64,000 nt of DNA. Source: Paraburkholderia franconis (GTDB lineage: Bacteria > Pseudomonadota > Gammaproteobacteria > Burkholderiales > Burkholderiaceae). The DNA lies in assembly GCF_009362735.1 (NCBI RefSeq), contig NZ_WHNP01000009.1, forward strand, positions 1 to 64,000, read 5' to 3'. Under the pieces are notes generated by a model. That model saw only the letters and a program-made list of their open reading frames with translations, ran no database searches and was not told the DNA's origin. Shown here one piece after another: positions 1-8,582 of the stretch; within the stretch, counting starts at the first letter, position 1, and each line of letters opens with the position of its first letter. The position numbers were made by a program, and so were the translations under genes.

Positions 1-505
1 CCGACGCCGCGAGCATGCCCGTGGTCAGCCAGCGGTTGACCTTCTTGCCGTCGGGCGTGCTCTCGACGAAGTTCGCGTCGCGGTCTTCCTTCATCAGCTT
101 CGCGATGCGGTCGAGCGCGTCGTTCCACGAGATGCGTTGCCAGTGATCCGAACCGGCAGCACGATACTCGGGATATTTCAGGCGGCTCTCGCTATGGATG
201 AAGTCGATCAGGCTCGCGCCCTTCGGGCACAGCGTGCCGCGATTGACGGGGTGATCGGGGTCGCCTTCAATATGGATGATGCTCGTGGTCGCGTTCTTTG
301 CGCCGTCGCCGAGGCCATACATCAGGATGCCGCAGCCGACTGAGCAGTAAGGACACGTGTTGCGCGTTTCGGTAGTACGAGCCAGTTTGTACTGACGGAC
401 TTCGGCGAGCGCGGGTTCAGGCGAGAAGCCCAGCAGGGCCAGGCTCGATCCCGTTAGCGTGCTCGCCGTCACCTTCAGGAACTGACGGCGGGACATTTGC
501 AGCAT
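1..505 (-). CDS. fdnG: Formate dehydrogenase alpha subunit, N-terminal part (cut by window edge)
   Basis: The 168 visible codons read from an ATG at 505 into the window edge. The N-terminus carries a twin-arginine signal (SRRQFLK, residues 5-11) followed by a hydrophobic stretch and an Ala-rich cleavage region. Next comes the cysteine cluster CPYCSVGCG that binds a [4Fe-4S] cluster in molybdopterin oxidoreductases, then HPVNRGTLCPKGAS, typical of FdnG/FdoG/FdhA. The family oxidises formate with a bis-MGD cofactor on the periplasmic side of the inner membrane and passes electrons to FdnH/FdnI. The family selenocysteine or cysteine lies beyond the window, so the exact isoform cannot be decided. 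An AGGCGATC Shine-Dalgarno precedes the ATG. It is divergent from the YihY-family gene; the 266-bp gap between them shows no other gene. Confidence 0.88.
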   Translation of the reverse strand, partial: MLQMSRRQFLKVTASTLTGSSLALLGFSPEPALAEVRQYKLARTTETRNTCPYCSVGCGILMYGLGDGAKNATTSIIHIEGDPDHPVNRGTLCPKGASLIDFIHSESRLKYPEYRAAGSDHWQRISWNDALDRIAKLMKEDRDANFVESTPDGKKVNRWLTTGMLAAS

Positions 506-771
506 GATCGCCTCTCGTTCTATTTGTGGGGAGGTGAGAAAAAGTATAAGTCGTTTCTTGCACGTCGTAAGCACAACAGAGCAGAACGAGAGCACGTCAT
601 ATGCCTGATGGTTCGCAGTTGTTGTATCGACATAGATAGATGGGCATGAGGCTTGCGTCATACCATTGACACTCGCGGCGTGTACGAGCACTGCGATGCA
701 CGGCGAGTCCGCGAGCACGTGCGTTGCTGTGTGCATGAAGTCTGATCGATTCTCTCGTCTAGAAGGACCTC

Positions 772-2127
772 ATGGAACTCGATTCGCTCTCCGCTGAGAA
801 GTTGCAGTCCGTTGCAAAAAAACAGGCATCGTGGGCTGTCGGCGCGCTGCGGCAGTTCGCCGATAACCGCTGCGCCGCGATGGCAGCGAGCATCGCGTTC
901 TATGCGGCGTTCTCGCTCGCGCCCACTCTCGTCATGGTGATCGCGGTATCCGGCTGGTTCTTCGGCGCCGAGGCCGCGCGCGGCGAACTCTTTCGACAGG
1001 TGCACGGCGTGCTCGGCAACGACGCCGCCGCTGCCGTCACGACGATCGTGCAGAACGCGCATCGCAGCGGCGGCGCAGGCGGCATCGCCGCCGTCATTTC
1101 GTTCACGATGCTCGCGGTCGGCGCGTCGGCAACCTTCTCATCGCTGAACAGCGCGCTCAATATCGTCTGGCCATCCGCTGCGCCGCGCACGTCGAGCGTG
1201 ATGGCTCTCGTGCGCGTGCGGCTGATTTCATTCGGTCTCGTGCTCGGCGTCGCGTTCCTGCTGATCGTGTCGCTGGTGCTCGACACCGCGATCACGTTCA
1301 TCGGCAACATGCTGTGGGGCAATTCGCCTTATGTAGTGATCGGCAACGTGCTGCAACTGCTCGTCGGCTGGCTGGTGCTCGGCTTCGCCTTTGCCGCGTT
1401 GCTCAAGTTCCTGCCCGACGCGCCCGTGCGCTGGCGCGATGCGCTCGTCGGCGGGACGGTGGCGGCCGCGCTGTTCTCGGCGGGCAAGAAGCTGTTCGCG
1501 CTCTACCTCGCGCACGCAGGCATGGCGAATTCGTTCGGCGCTGCGGGCTCGCTCGCGGTGCTGCTGATGTGGCTGTACTTTTCGGCCGTCGTGCTGCTGC
1601 TCGGCGCCGAGTTTGCCGCCGCCCGCGGACGCATGCACGATCCGCGCGGCGCGTGGGGCTTCGCGCCCGCCACGCCGCCCGGCAGCCGCGTGATGCTGGC
1701 GTCGGTAATGGCCGCGTCGACGGTGGCGGCTGGTGCTGCGAAGCGCGGCTCCGTATGGGGCGCGGCGCCGCCGCCCGCAGCCGGCGCGACGGCGGGCGCG
1801 GCCGACGTCACGGCAGGTCCAGCGGGCGCAAAGCCGCGGCCATCGGCTGTGGCAAAGCTCGTCGCGAAGCACGATGCCGGCATCAGCAAAGCCGTGAGCA
1901 TCGGCAAAACGGTCGTGAAAGCGGAAACGCACGCAACGCGCGCCGCCGCAAACACGCTGGTGCGCGCGGGCCGCACGGCAGTGGCCGCGGACCGCTATGT
2001 CCGGCGCCACCCGTGGAGCTCGGTGCTGGTCGCGGCAGGGACGGCGCTCTTTGTCGCCGCAGTGGCCGGCCGCCGCAACGGCGCCGACGATGCCGAAGCG
2101 CCGCCCGCCGCCGGCGACACCCGTTAA
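772..2127 (+). CDS. YihY/BrkB-family inner membrane protein with DUF883-like C-terminal anchor
   Basis: This 451-residue protein begins after an AAGGACC ribosome-binding site. Residues about 30-290 are the YihY/virulence-factor-BrkB (UPF0761) domain: the motif AASIAFYAAFSLAP at about 38-51, several hydrophobic helices, and the closing segment GSLAVLLMWLYFSAVVLLLGAEF near 255-280. The molecular role of this family is unsettled despite the old name RNase BN. Residues about 300-400 are a low-complexity Ala/Gly/Pro/Lys region. The end (YVRRHPWSSVLVAAG..VAGRR, about 405-435) closely resembles the membrane anchor of ElaB/YqjD (DUF883) proteins, which would add another membrane helix. That fusion-like tail is seen in the sequence; its function is unknown. 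The gene stands alone, divergent from the formate dehydrogenase gene. Confidence 0.88.
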   Translation: MELDSLSAEKLQSVAKKQASWAVGALRQFADNRCAAMAASIAFYAAFSLAPTLVMVIAVSGWFFGAEAARGELFRQVHGVLGNDAAAAVTTIVQNAHRSGGAGGIAAVISFTMLAVGASATFSSLNSALNIVWPSAAPRTSSVMALVRVRLISFGLVLGVAFLLIVSLVLDTAITFIGNMLWGNSPYVVIGNVLQLLVGWLVLGFAFAALLKFLPDAPVRWRDALVGGTVAAALFSAGKKLFALYLAHAGMANSFGAAGSLAVLLMWLYFSAVVLLLGAEFAAARGRMHDPRGAWGFAPATPPGSRVMLASVMAASTVAAGAAKRGSVWGAAPPPAAGATAGAADVTAGPAGAKPRPSAVAKLVAKHDAGISKAVSIGKTVVKAETHATRAAANTLVRAGRTAVAADRYVRRHPWSSVLVAAGTALFVAAVAGRRNGADDAEAPPAAGDTR

Positions 2128-2297
2128 GCGTTCGCTTCAACGAAACTGCGCTTGCGTGATCACAACGGCGTGCAGATGTCCACCCGGAGGGTCAAGATTT
2201 TGCGCCGCCCGCGCCGACCGCCTCTTTATTTGGAGAAGGAAGTTTCCGCATTTGATTAGACAACTTTCTTACGTGACACTTGCGCAGGAACGCACAA

Positions 2298-2326
2298 TTG
2301 ACACCGACTTGCACGATCACTGTCAT
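2298..2326 (+). promoter_or_regulatory. Candidate sigma-70 promoter for the porin gene
   Basis: A perfect TTGACA (2298-2303) is followed after 17 bases by TGTCAT (2321-2326), which matches four of six -10 positions. It lies in the 396-bp gene-free stretch 2128-2523 and would give a 5' UTR of roughly 190 bases before the porin start. Nothing else is recognised in this gap beyond a T-rich run near 2442-2449. The assignment is by consensus only. Confidence 0.35.
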
Positions 2327-2523
2327 AAAAACAACAATAATGCATAGTCAACGATTCAATATTGCCAAAAGAGCAACAATCGTCCACAAGCCTGCAACAC
2401 AAGGGCCCTAATGGGCTGTCACATTTTCGATACACCTTAATTTTTTTCAGTTCTTACACTCGGAGACACTGCGCTATTCTCCGATTCGCAACAACGAAAC
2501 CAATCATCTGCGTGGAGAAATGG

Positions 2524-3711
2524 ATGAAACGAATCGCACTGTCTACCCTCTCGCTGGCACTGCTCGGCGCTGCAGGCGCGGCGCATGCACAAAGCAGCGT
2601 GACGCTGTATGGCTTGATCGATGAATCGATCCAATACGTGAATCATGCGAACCCGGCAAACAACCACCTGTTCACAATGTTCGCGGGTAACCTGCAGGGC
2701 GACCGCTTCGGCCTGAAGGGCACGGAAGACCTGGGCGGCGGCCTGAAGGCGATCTTCCAGCTGGAAAGCGGCTTTGACGTGAACTCGGGCAAGATGGGCC
2801 AGGGCAGCCGTCTGTTCGGCCGTCAGGCATACGTCGGTCTGACGCACGATGCGTACGGTACGCTGACTCTGGGTCGCCAGTACGACCCGGTCGTCGACAT
2901 GGTTCAGCCGCTGACGGCGGACAACTACTTCGGCAGCACGTTCACCACGCCGGGCGACGTCGATAACAACGACAACAGCTCGCGTACGAACAACGCAGTC
3001 AAGTACGTGTCGCCGGTCTGGGGCGGCCTCCAGGTTGAAGGCATGTACGCTCTGGGCGGCGTCGCAGGCGCGACGGGCGCAGGCCAGACGTGGTCGGGCG
3101 CGGCAACGTACGGCTTCGGTCCGTTCAGCGTCGCAGCAGGCTACCTCCACATGACCAACGGCAACACGGCAGCAGGCCGTGGCGTGTCCGCAACGAACCC
3201 GACGCCGGGCTGGGGTCCGGGCGCAACGTCGGACGGCACGTTCGACGGCTCGACGATCAACGGCGCATACGCGTCGGCGAAGTCGATCGGCATCGCTTCG
3301 GCTGCTGGTCAGTATGTCGCGGGTCCGTTCACGTTCGGCATCCGCTACAGCTTCGCGCAGTACAAGCCGGACGGCCTGTCGGCGTTCACGCAACAAGAGA
3401 AATACAACGTTGCAGGCGGCTATGTTGGCTATCAGGTGACGCCGGCCATGCTGCTGGGTCTGGGCTACATCTACACGCACGGCTCGGGCGACACGTCGGC
3501 AAGCTACAACCAGGTTTCGCTGGGTGGCGACTACTCGCTGTCGAAGCGCACGGACCTGTACCTGATCGGCGCGTACCAGCACGCAAACGGTCACCAGCGC
3601 GAAAGCCGCACGTCGGTCGTGACGGCGGATGCATCAGTCGGTTCGTACGGCTACCAGTCGGGCTCGTCGTCGCAAACGATCGTCAGCCTGGGTATCCGTC
3701 ACAAGTTCTAA
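2524..3711 (+). CDS. General porin, Gram-negative trimeric type (Porin_4)
   Basis: The start is placed at ATG 2524, behind GGAGAAA, because it opens a classic signal peptide (MKRIALSTLSLALLGAAGAAHAQ). The mature protein begins SSVTLYGLID, the hallmark of Burkholderia OmpC-like porins. The open frame extends upstream to 2362 but that stretch has no signal character. The 395-residue protein has alternating beta-strands, the conserved segments RFGLKGTEDLGGGLKAIFQLE and SRLFGRQAYVGL, and ends in a C-terminal Phe (LGIRHKF), the BAM recognition signal. Expected role: diffusion of small hydrophilic solutes through the outer membrane. It is monocistronic and closed by a strong terminator. Codon use is strongly biased, as for highly expressed genes. 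Confidence 0.95.
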   Translation: MKRIALSTLSLALLGAAGAAHAQSSVTLYGLIDESIQYVNHANPANNHLFTMFAGNLQGDRFGLKGTEDLGGGLKAIFQLESGFDVNSGKMGQGSRLFGRQAYVGLTHDAYGTLTLGRQYDPVVDMVQPLTADNYFGSTFTTPGDVDNNDNSSRTNNAVKYVSPVWGGLQVEGMYALGGVAGATGAGQTWSGAATYGFGPFSVAAGYLHMTNGNTAAGRGVSATNPTPGWGPGATSDGTFDGSTINGAYASAKSIGIASAAGQYVAGPFTFGIRYSFAQYKPDGLSAFTQQEKYNVAGGYVGYQVTPAMLLGLGYIYTHGSGDTSASYNQVSLGGDYSLSKRTDLYLIGAYQHANGHQRESRTSVVTADASVGSYGYQSGSSSQTIVSLGIRHKF

Positions 3712-3729
3712 TTCGAAGAACGAATGGCG

Positions 3730-3797
3730 TACGGCTCGAGACGTCGAGCCGTATTTCAAAAGCCAGCCGGAGGCGCAAGCCGAAGGCTGGTTTTTTT
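3730..3797 (+). terminator. Porin transcription terminator (two consecutive hairpins, the second with a U-tract)
   Basis: A perfect 10-bp stem with a 4-base loop occupies 3730-3753 (TACGGCTCGA / TCGAGCCGTA). A second hairpin pairs CCAGCC (3763-3768) with GGCTGG (3785-3790), extendable through the adjacent A-run by G:U pairing, and is followed by seven T residues (3791-3797). This is a canonical intrinsic terminator just downstream of the porin stop, and it also separates the porin from the convergent Anbu gene. Confidence 0.88.
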
Positions 3798-3836
3798 ATT
3801 GGCGCTGGCTTGTTTCGGGCCCCCGCGCCCGGATCA

Positions 3837-4748
3837 TCAACCGCGCGCTTTGGGCTTGTCGGCTTGCGCCAGGGTCTGCGCCGGACGCGCGCTGGCATCC
3901 ACAGGGGCCTCATCGACATCGGCGTGCGAAGCGCCAGGCGCGCGATACAGCACCATCTCGCCGATGTGTCCGTCGCGCGGCACATCGCTCGCGCTCTGCC
4001 AGTCCGGCTCGGGAATCTCGCTGAACACCTGCCGCAGCCGATCGCCCCACGTGCGATGAATCATCTGGTAATAGGTGTTGTCCTGATCGATCGACACGAA
4101 GCGCGTCACGCGCAGCGCATCCTTTTCGTAGACGAGCAGATCGAGCGGCAGCCCGACCGAGAGGTTCGAACGCAGCGTCGAATCCATCGAGATCAACGCG
4201 CATTTGGCGGCTTCGTCGAGCGGCGTCGGCGGCACGAGCACGCGGTCGATGATCGGCTTGCCATACTTCGACTCGCCGATCTGAAAGTACGGATTCACGC
4301 GTGACGACTCGATGAAATTGCCCGCCGCGTAGATCATGAAGAGACGCGGACGCGGTTGTCCAACACCATTGCCGCTCGCGCTGCCATCGCGGATCTGGCC
4401 GCCGAGAATGAAGCTGCAATTGAAGTCGACGCCGAACTCCTGCAACGCATTCGCTTCGCGCTGATGGACGTCGCGCACCGCCTGGCCGACGACGCGCGCA
4501 GCATCCGCCATCGTCGAGACGGTCCATAGCGTGGGCCGCGACGGATCGGCGGGCTCGGATAGCTGGTGCAGCACGGCCTGCGTGAGCGACAGATTACCCG
4601 CGCTGAGCAGCACCAGCACGCGCTCGCCCGGCTCTTCGAACACCGACATCTTGCGCGCCGTGCTGATGTGATCGACACCGGCGTTGGTCCGCGTGTCCGA
4701 GAGGAACACGAGGCCTTCGTCGACACACATCGCCACACAGTAGGTCAT
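3837..4748 (-). CDS. Proteasome-type protease Anbu (COG3484)
   Basis: The start at 4748 follows a GGGAG ribosome-binding site and gives the family N-terminus MTYCVAMCVDEGLVFLSDTR; the frame extends farther upstream but without homology. After removal of Met the Thr would be the N-terminal catalytic nucleophile of this Ntn-hydrolase. Further motifs are NAGVDHISTARKM, VLVLLSAGNLSLTQAV and SMDSTLRSNLSVGLPLDLLVY. The protein has 303 residues against about 240-280 for typical Anbu, with an extended polar C-terminus. Anbu (ancestral beta subunit) forms HslV/proteasome-like assemblies of unknown substrate. It normally neighbours transglutaminase, alpha-E and circularly permuted ATP-grasp genes. Here those genes lie 13 kb away at 18058-21360 on the same strand, with a polysaccharide island between. 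Confidence 0.88.
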   Translation of the reverse strand: MTYCVAMCVDEGLVFLSDTRTNAGVDHISTARKMSVFEEPGERVLVLLSAGNLSLTQAVLHQLSEPADPSRPTLWTVSTMADAARVVGQAVRDVHQREANALQEFGVDFNCSFILGGQIRDGSASGNGVGQPRPRLFMIYAAGNFIESSRVNPYFQIGESKYGKPIIDRVLVPPTPLDEAAKCALISMDSTLRSNLSVGLPLDLLVYEKDALRVTRFVSIDQDNTYYQMIHRTWGDRLRQVFSEIPEPDWQSASDVPRDGHIGEMVLYRAPGASHADVDEAPVDASARPAQTLAQADKPKARG

Positions 4749-5027
4749 TTCGGTACTCCCGCGTCTCTCGATGTCTCGACGATAGACGACGTGCAGATCG
4801 GCCACTGGATCGCCCAGAAAAAACCCGTTGCCAAAGCCGATGGCAACGGGCTCGCTTTTACGCTCTCTCTCTGCATGGTACTGCATGCCGGGTGCTCCGC
4901 TACAGGGGAAACGGAGCGCAAAACGCCATCTCGCGATAACGCCGACGGTAGTGGCAAACCATTATCTTCATACAATTACCAGTCAATTTGTTGGTAAACA
5001 TCGCGCTTTTTTACTCTTTTCAGACGA

Positions 5028-5935
5028 ATGACTTTTCTCGCCAAAACCAAAAAATCCCTCCCCGCCGCAGCCGTCGCCGCGTGTGTCGCAACTACATCCC
5101 TGATGTTCGCGCCGTCCGCCCATGCGCAGGTCGAAACGTTGAAAGCACCGTCTACGGTGTAACGCTCGATGATCTGACGAAACTGGATGCGATTGTCGCA
5201 TCGCTCAGCAATTTGCCCTATCGTCCGACCGTGCGCGTCGTGTTCGATCCCGACACACCCGCTTCCGATTACTATGCGCCGTTGCTGCGTCTGCACGCCG
5301 TCGCCTATGTGATGGGCGAAGTCATGGACTCGTATTACTTCCCGACGGATCTCACCACGTATAAGGCGCGCACCCAAGAACTGGTGTCGAAGCTGAACGG
5401 CACCGTCGACGTATGGGAAATCGCAAACGAAATCAACGGCGAATGGCTGCGCCAACATCCTGCCGGTTCGGCCGCCACAGTCAACTCGGAAGAGACGCAG
5501 ATCGGCCAGATGGTTCTGGCGGCCAACTCGATCGTCAAGGCGGCCGGCGGCAAGACGGCGATCACGCTGTACTACAACGATGACAGCAAGGGCAATAACT
5601 GCTGGGAAAAGCCGCAAGACTACTGGAAAACCTGGCCGACGAGTTTCCTGCCGGCGTCTGTGCTTCAGGCGACGGACTATGCGCTTTTCAGCTACTACCC
5701 GTATCAGGATTGCACGGGTCTGTCGCCGTCGTGGAATGCGGACTTCGCGGCACTCGAGAAGATCTTCCCCAATGCGAAAGTGGGCTTCGGCGAGATCGGC
5801 ACGTCCAGCACGTCCGCTCCAGCGTCCGTTCAGCAGAACCTGATCAAGACGTATTACCCGATGGTCAACACCATGACCGATCCGCGCTTTATCGGTGGCT
5901 TCTTCTGGTGGAATTACGTCGTCTGGTATCGCTTC
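5028..5935 (+). pseudogene. Secreted clan GH-A-like glycoside hydrolase, frameshifted and 3'-truncated
   Basis: An ATG at 5028 opens a good Sec signal peptide (MTFLAKTKKSLPAAAVAACV, continuing to SAHAQVETLKAPS) but that frame stops at 5160-5162. The mature domain continues in the next frame from about 5150 (VYGVTLDDLTKLDAIV). A one-base deletion between about 5125 and 5150 (or one base missing in the read) explains this. The domain shows WEIANEINGEW, typical of the acid/base glutamate of clan GH-A, and GFGEIGTSS, fitting the nucleophile glutamate. It ends at FFWWNYVVWY and then runs in frame into an unrelated LuxR C-terminus. The open frame from 4988 is therefore not a natural gene start. It is probably a remnant of a hydrolase serving the neighbouring polysaccharide locus. 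The family number is not assigned. Confidence 0.7.
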
Positions 5936-6571
5936 GCAGAACACGAAGAGGCACGCCTCGACGAGCCCAATCTGCGCTTCGCAACGCTCTCGTTTCTCGT
6001 TCTTTCACTACATCGTGATGGCGCGATGCGTTCGTTCACCGACAACGAACGCGATATCGTCCAGACGCTGCACACGCATATCAGCGAGGCGTGGGCAACG
6101 AACGCATCCGACGGGCTGCAGCGCTTCCAATACGACCAGCACGAGCGGGATCGAGCGGGCGCCATCGTGACTGCGAACGGCATCCTCTTATTTGGCGACG
6201 AGCGTTTTTTCCGCCACCTCGCCGAGCGATGGCCAAGACCGGTCGATGCACGTTTGCCGGAGCCACTGCGTCTCGCATTGGTCGCCGAGAAAACGCGCCA
6301 CATAGAAGACACGCATGGATACCGGATCATGCGCGAGGGGACGATCGCGTATATTTACGCGCACCCGAGAAGAGCCGTCGATACTCTGACGGCGCGCGAG
6401 CTACAGGTTGCGCAAAAGGTGGCATCGAGCCTGACTCACAAGGAAATCGCGCGACTGTTTGGCGTCTCGCCAAGTACTGTCAGAAAACAGATCGTGTCGA
6501 TACACGAGCGAATGGGTGTGCGCAACAATGCGAAACTTGCGGCTCAGCTTGGCCCAGGTCTTAGTCAGTAA
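5936..6571 (+). pseudogene. LuxR-family transcriptional regulator, C-terminal half fused in frame to the glycoside hydrolase
   Basis: From about 5936 the reading frame changes character to a soluble regulator: HRDGAMRSFTDNERDIVQTLHTH resembles the end of a PAS/GAF-like sensory domain. Residues encoded by about 6385-6550 (LTARELQVAQKVASSLTHKEIA, then SPSTVRKQIVSIHERMGV) form a clear LuxR/FixJ helix-turn-helix. The usual N-terminal half is missing. The join with the hydrolase has no intervening stop, so a deletion probably removed the 3' end of one gene and the 5' end of another. No promoter or ribosome site of its own is evident. If it is made at all, it would be as a fusion or from an internal start such as the Met of GAMRSF. 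It converges on glmS. Confidence 0.72.
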
Positions 6572-6605
6572 CCACAAGTTCTCGCATTGGCGAATCGCCG
6601 CTGGT

Positions 6606-8423
6606 TCATTCAACTGTCACCGACTTCGCGAGATTGCGCGGCTTGTCGATGTCGGTCTGTCTCGCGCACGCACAGTGATACGCGAGCAGTTGCATGGGCA
6701 GCACATGGAGTATCGGCGAGAGAAGCCCGAAATAGGCTCCTGTTTCGAGAACCCGCAATCCGTTCGCGCACGAAAGCCCTGTTCCGCTATCGGCGATCAC
6801 GAACAACTGGCCTCCGCGCGCGCGCACCTCCTGCATGTTCGATTTGAGCTTATCCAGAAGCGCATCGTTCGGCGCGGAGACGATGGTCGGCATTTCCGGA
6901 GTGACGAGTGCCAGTGGTCCATGCTTCAATTCACCCGCGGCGTACGCTTCGGCGTGAATGTACGCGATTTCCTTGAGCTTTAACGCGCCTTCCATTGCAA
7001 TGGGATAATGCGCGCCGCGTCCCAGATAGAACGCGTTCTCATGCTGGCTGATCTCGCTGGCCCACGCGATGATTTGCGGTTCTTGTGCCAGCACTGCGCG
7101 GCACGCTATGGGTAAATCCTGCAATTGCTGGAGATAGGCACTCTCCTGTTGCGACGGCACTGTGCCACGCACGCGCCCTAATGTCGCCGCGAGAAGAAAG
7201 AGGGCGATGAGTTGCGTCGTGAACGCCTTTGTCGAAGCGACGCCGATTTCCATGCCTGCGCCGGTTAGAAACGCGCTGCGCGTCGTTCGCATCATCGCAC
7301 TGTTCGCGACATTGCCGATTGCCAGCGTATTGTCGAGCCCCATCATCTGCGCGTACTTCAACGCGGCCAGCGTGTCGGCCGTTTCTCCCGACTGGGAGAC
7401 GGGCACGACCAGCGTGCGCGGATCATGGCATTGATCCCGATAGCGGAATTCGCTGGCAATCTCGACCTGCACAGGCAACCGCGCGATGGTCTCGAACCAC
7501 TGCTGCGCGACAAGCCCCGCGTGGTGGCTCGTGCCGCATCCTAATAGCAAGACTTTACCGACCGATTCGAACGTCGAGCGGTCGGCGCCATTAAAAATCG
7601 ACGGAGTTAGCGCGTCGATTTCTCCCAGCGTTCGGGCAATCGCAAGCGGCTGCTCGAAAATTTCCTTTTGCATGTAGTGCGAGAACGAACCGAGCGAAGC
7701 GCCTTCGAGCGATTGGGCGATCATGCGGTCGGGACGCTTCACGCTGCGCCCATTGCGATCCCATGTGATGAGGTTGCCCGGCGTCAGATCCACGACATCG
7801 CCGTCTTCCAGGAAGATGAAGCGATTGGTATAGCCTGCAAGCGCGATTGCATCCGATGCCAGAAACGCTTCCGTCTCACCAATGCCCGCCACCAGCGACG
7901 ATCCATCTCTCGCGCCGACCATACGGCCTGGCTCGTCGTTGCTGAATGCGGCAATCGCATACGCGCCACGGAACATGCGGGTTGCGCGGATCACGGCCGA
8001 AAGAAGATCGCCGTCATAGAAAGAATGCACGAGATGCGCAATGACTTCCGTATCCGTCTCAGTCTGAAACTCGTAGCCTTGCGCGGTCAGAATCGCCTTC
8101 AGCGATTCGTGATTTTCGATGATGCCGTTGTGCACGATCGCGATCAGATCCCGCGAGAAGATCGGATGTGCGTTCTCAGTTGCGGGCGCACCGTGCGTCG
8201 CCCATCGTGTATGTGCAATACCCAGCGATCCTTCCAGATGAATGTCTGAGATCGTTCTCGCCAGCGAATTGACGCGCGCGGTGCATCGCGCTCGCCGGGG
8301 CATTCCGGCCCGATGCACGGCCACGCCGCACGAATCATAGCCTCGATACTCCAGCCGGCGTAGTCCCTCGATCAACATCGGCACGACGTTTCGCTGCGAC
8401 ACAGCTCCCACGATTCCACACAT
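6606..8423 (-). CDS. glmS: Glutamine--fructose-6-phosphate aminotransferase (isomerizing)
   Basis: The start at 8423 is fixed by MCGIVGAVSQRN, where Cys2 becomes the N-terminal nucleophile of the glutaminase domain, and by a strong GGAGGTGTGTC ribosome site. Residues 1-235 are the class II glutamine amidotransferase domain (RGYDSCGVAV, HTRWATHG, HNGIIENH). Residues about 285-605 hold two SIS domains (LGCGTSHHAG, VSQSGETADTLAAL) and the typical C-terminus NLAKSVTVE. At 605 residues it is the normal length. It converts fructose-6-phosphate and glutamine to glucosamine-6-phosphate, the entry to UDP-GlcNAc. Being divergent from nfrB-nfrA-wecB, it may be a second, pathway-dedicated copy that feeds UDP-GlcNAc to the WecB epimerase; whether the genome has another glmS cannot be seen. 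Confidence 0.95.
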   Translation of the reverse strand: MCGIVGAVSQRNVVPMLIEGLRRLEYRGYDSCGVAVHRAGMPRRARCTARVNSLARTISDIHLEGSLGIAHTRWATHGAPATENAHPIFSRDLIAIVHNGIIENHESLKAILTAQGYEFQTETDTEVIAHLVHSFYDGDLLSAVIRATRMFRGAYAIAAFSNDEPGRMVGARDGSSLVAGIGETEAFLASDAIALAGYTNRFIFLEDGDVVDLTPGNLITWDRNGRSVKRPDRMIAQSLEGASLGSFSHYMQKEIFEQPLAIARTLGEIDALTPSIFNGADRSTFESVGKVLLLGCGTSHHAGLVAQQWFETIARLPVQVEIASEFRYRDQCHDPRTLVVPVSQSGETADTLAALKYAQMMGLDNTLAIGNVANSAMMRTTRSAFLTGAGMEIGVASTKAFTTQLIALFLLAATLGRVRGTVPSQQESAYLQQLQDLPIACRAVLAQEPQIIAWASEISQHENAFYLGRGAHYPIAMEGALKLKEIAYIHAEAYAAGELKHGPLALVTPEMPTIVSAPNDALLDKLKSNMQEVRARGGQLFVIADSGTGLSCANGLRVLETGAYFGLLSPILHVLPMQLLAYHCACARQTDIDKPRNLAKSVTVE

Positions 8424-8582
8424 GACACACCTCCCGAGCAAATCATTCGACTGCAACTCAAGGACGATGTGAAAGTGATAGACGCTGGAGAAGTGGCAAT
8501 CAATGGTTCAAATGTTCCATTGCTGACTGGACACGCGCCGCCTTCAATGAGAGTGCCGAGATCACGCGAGCATGAAGACGCC

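Noticed and set aside
4988..5027. Start of the 527-codon frame at 4988
   Set aside because: It has no signal peptide or ribosome site. The signal peptide of the hydrolase lies in the neighbouring frame from 5028, so the 4988 start is an artefact of the frameshift.
8424..8582. glmS ribozyme-type riboswitch upstream of glmS
   Set aside because: This element is known from Gram-positive bacteria; the short leader here shows only a Shine-Dalgarno and divergent promoters.
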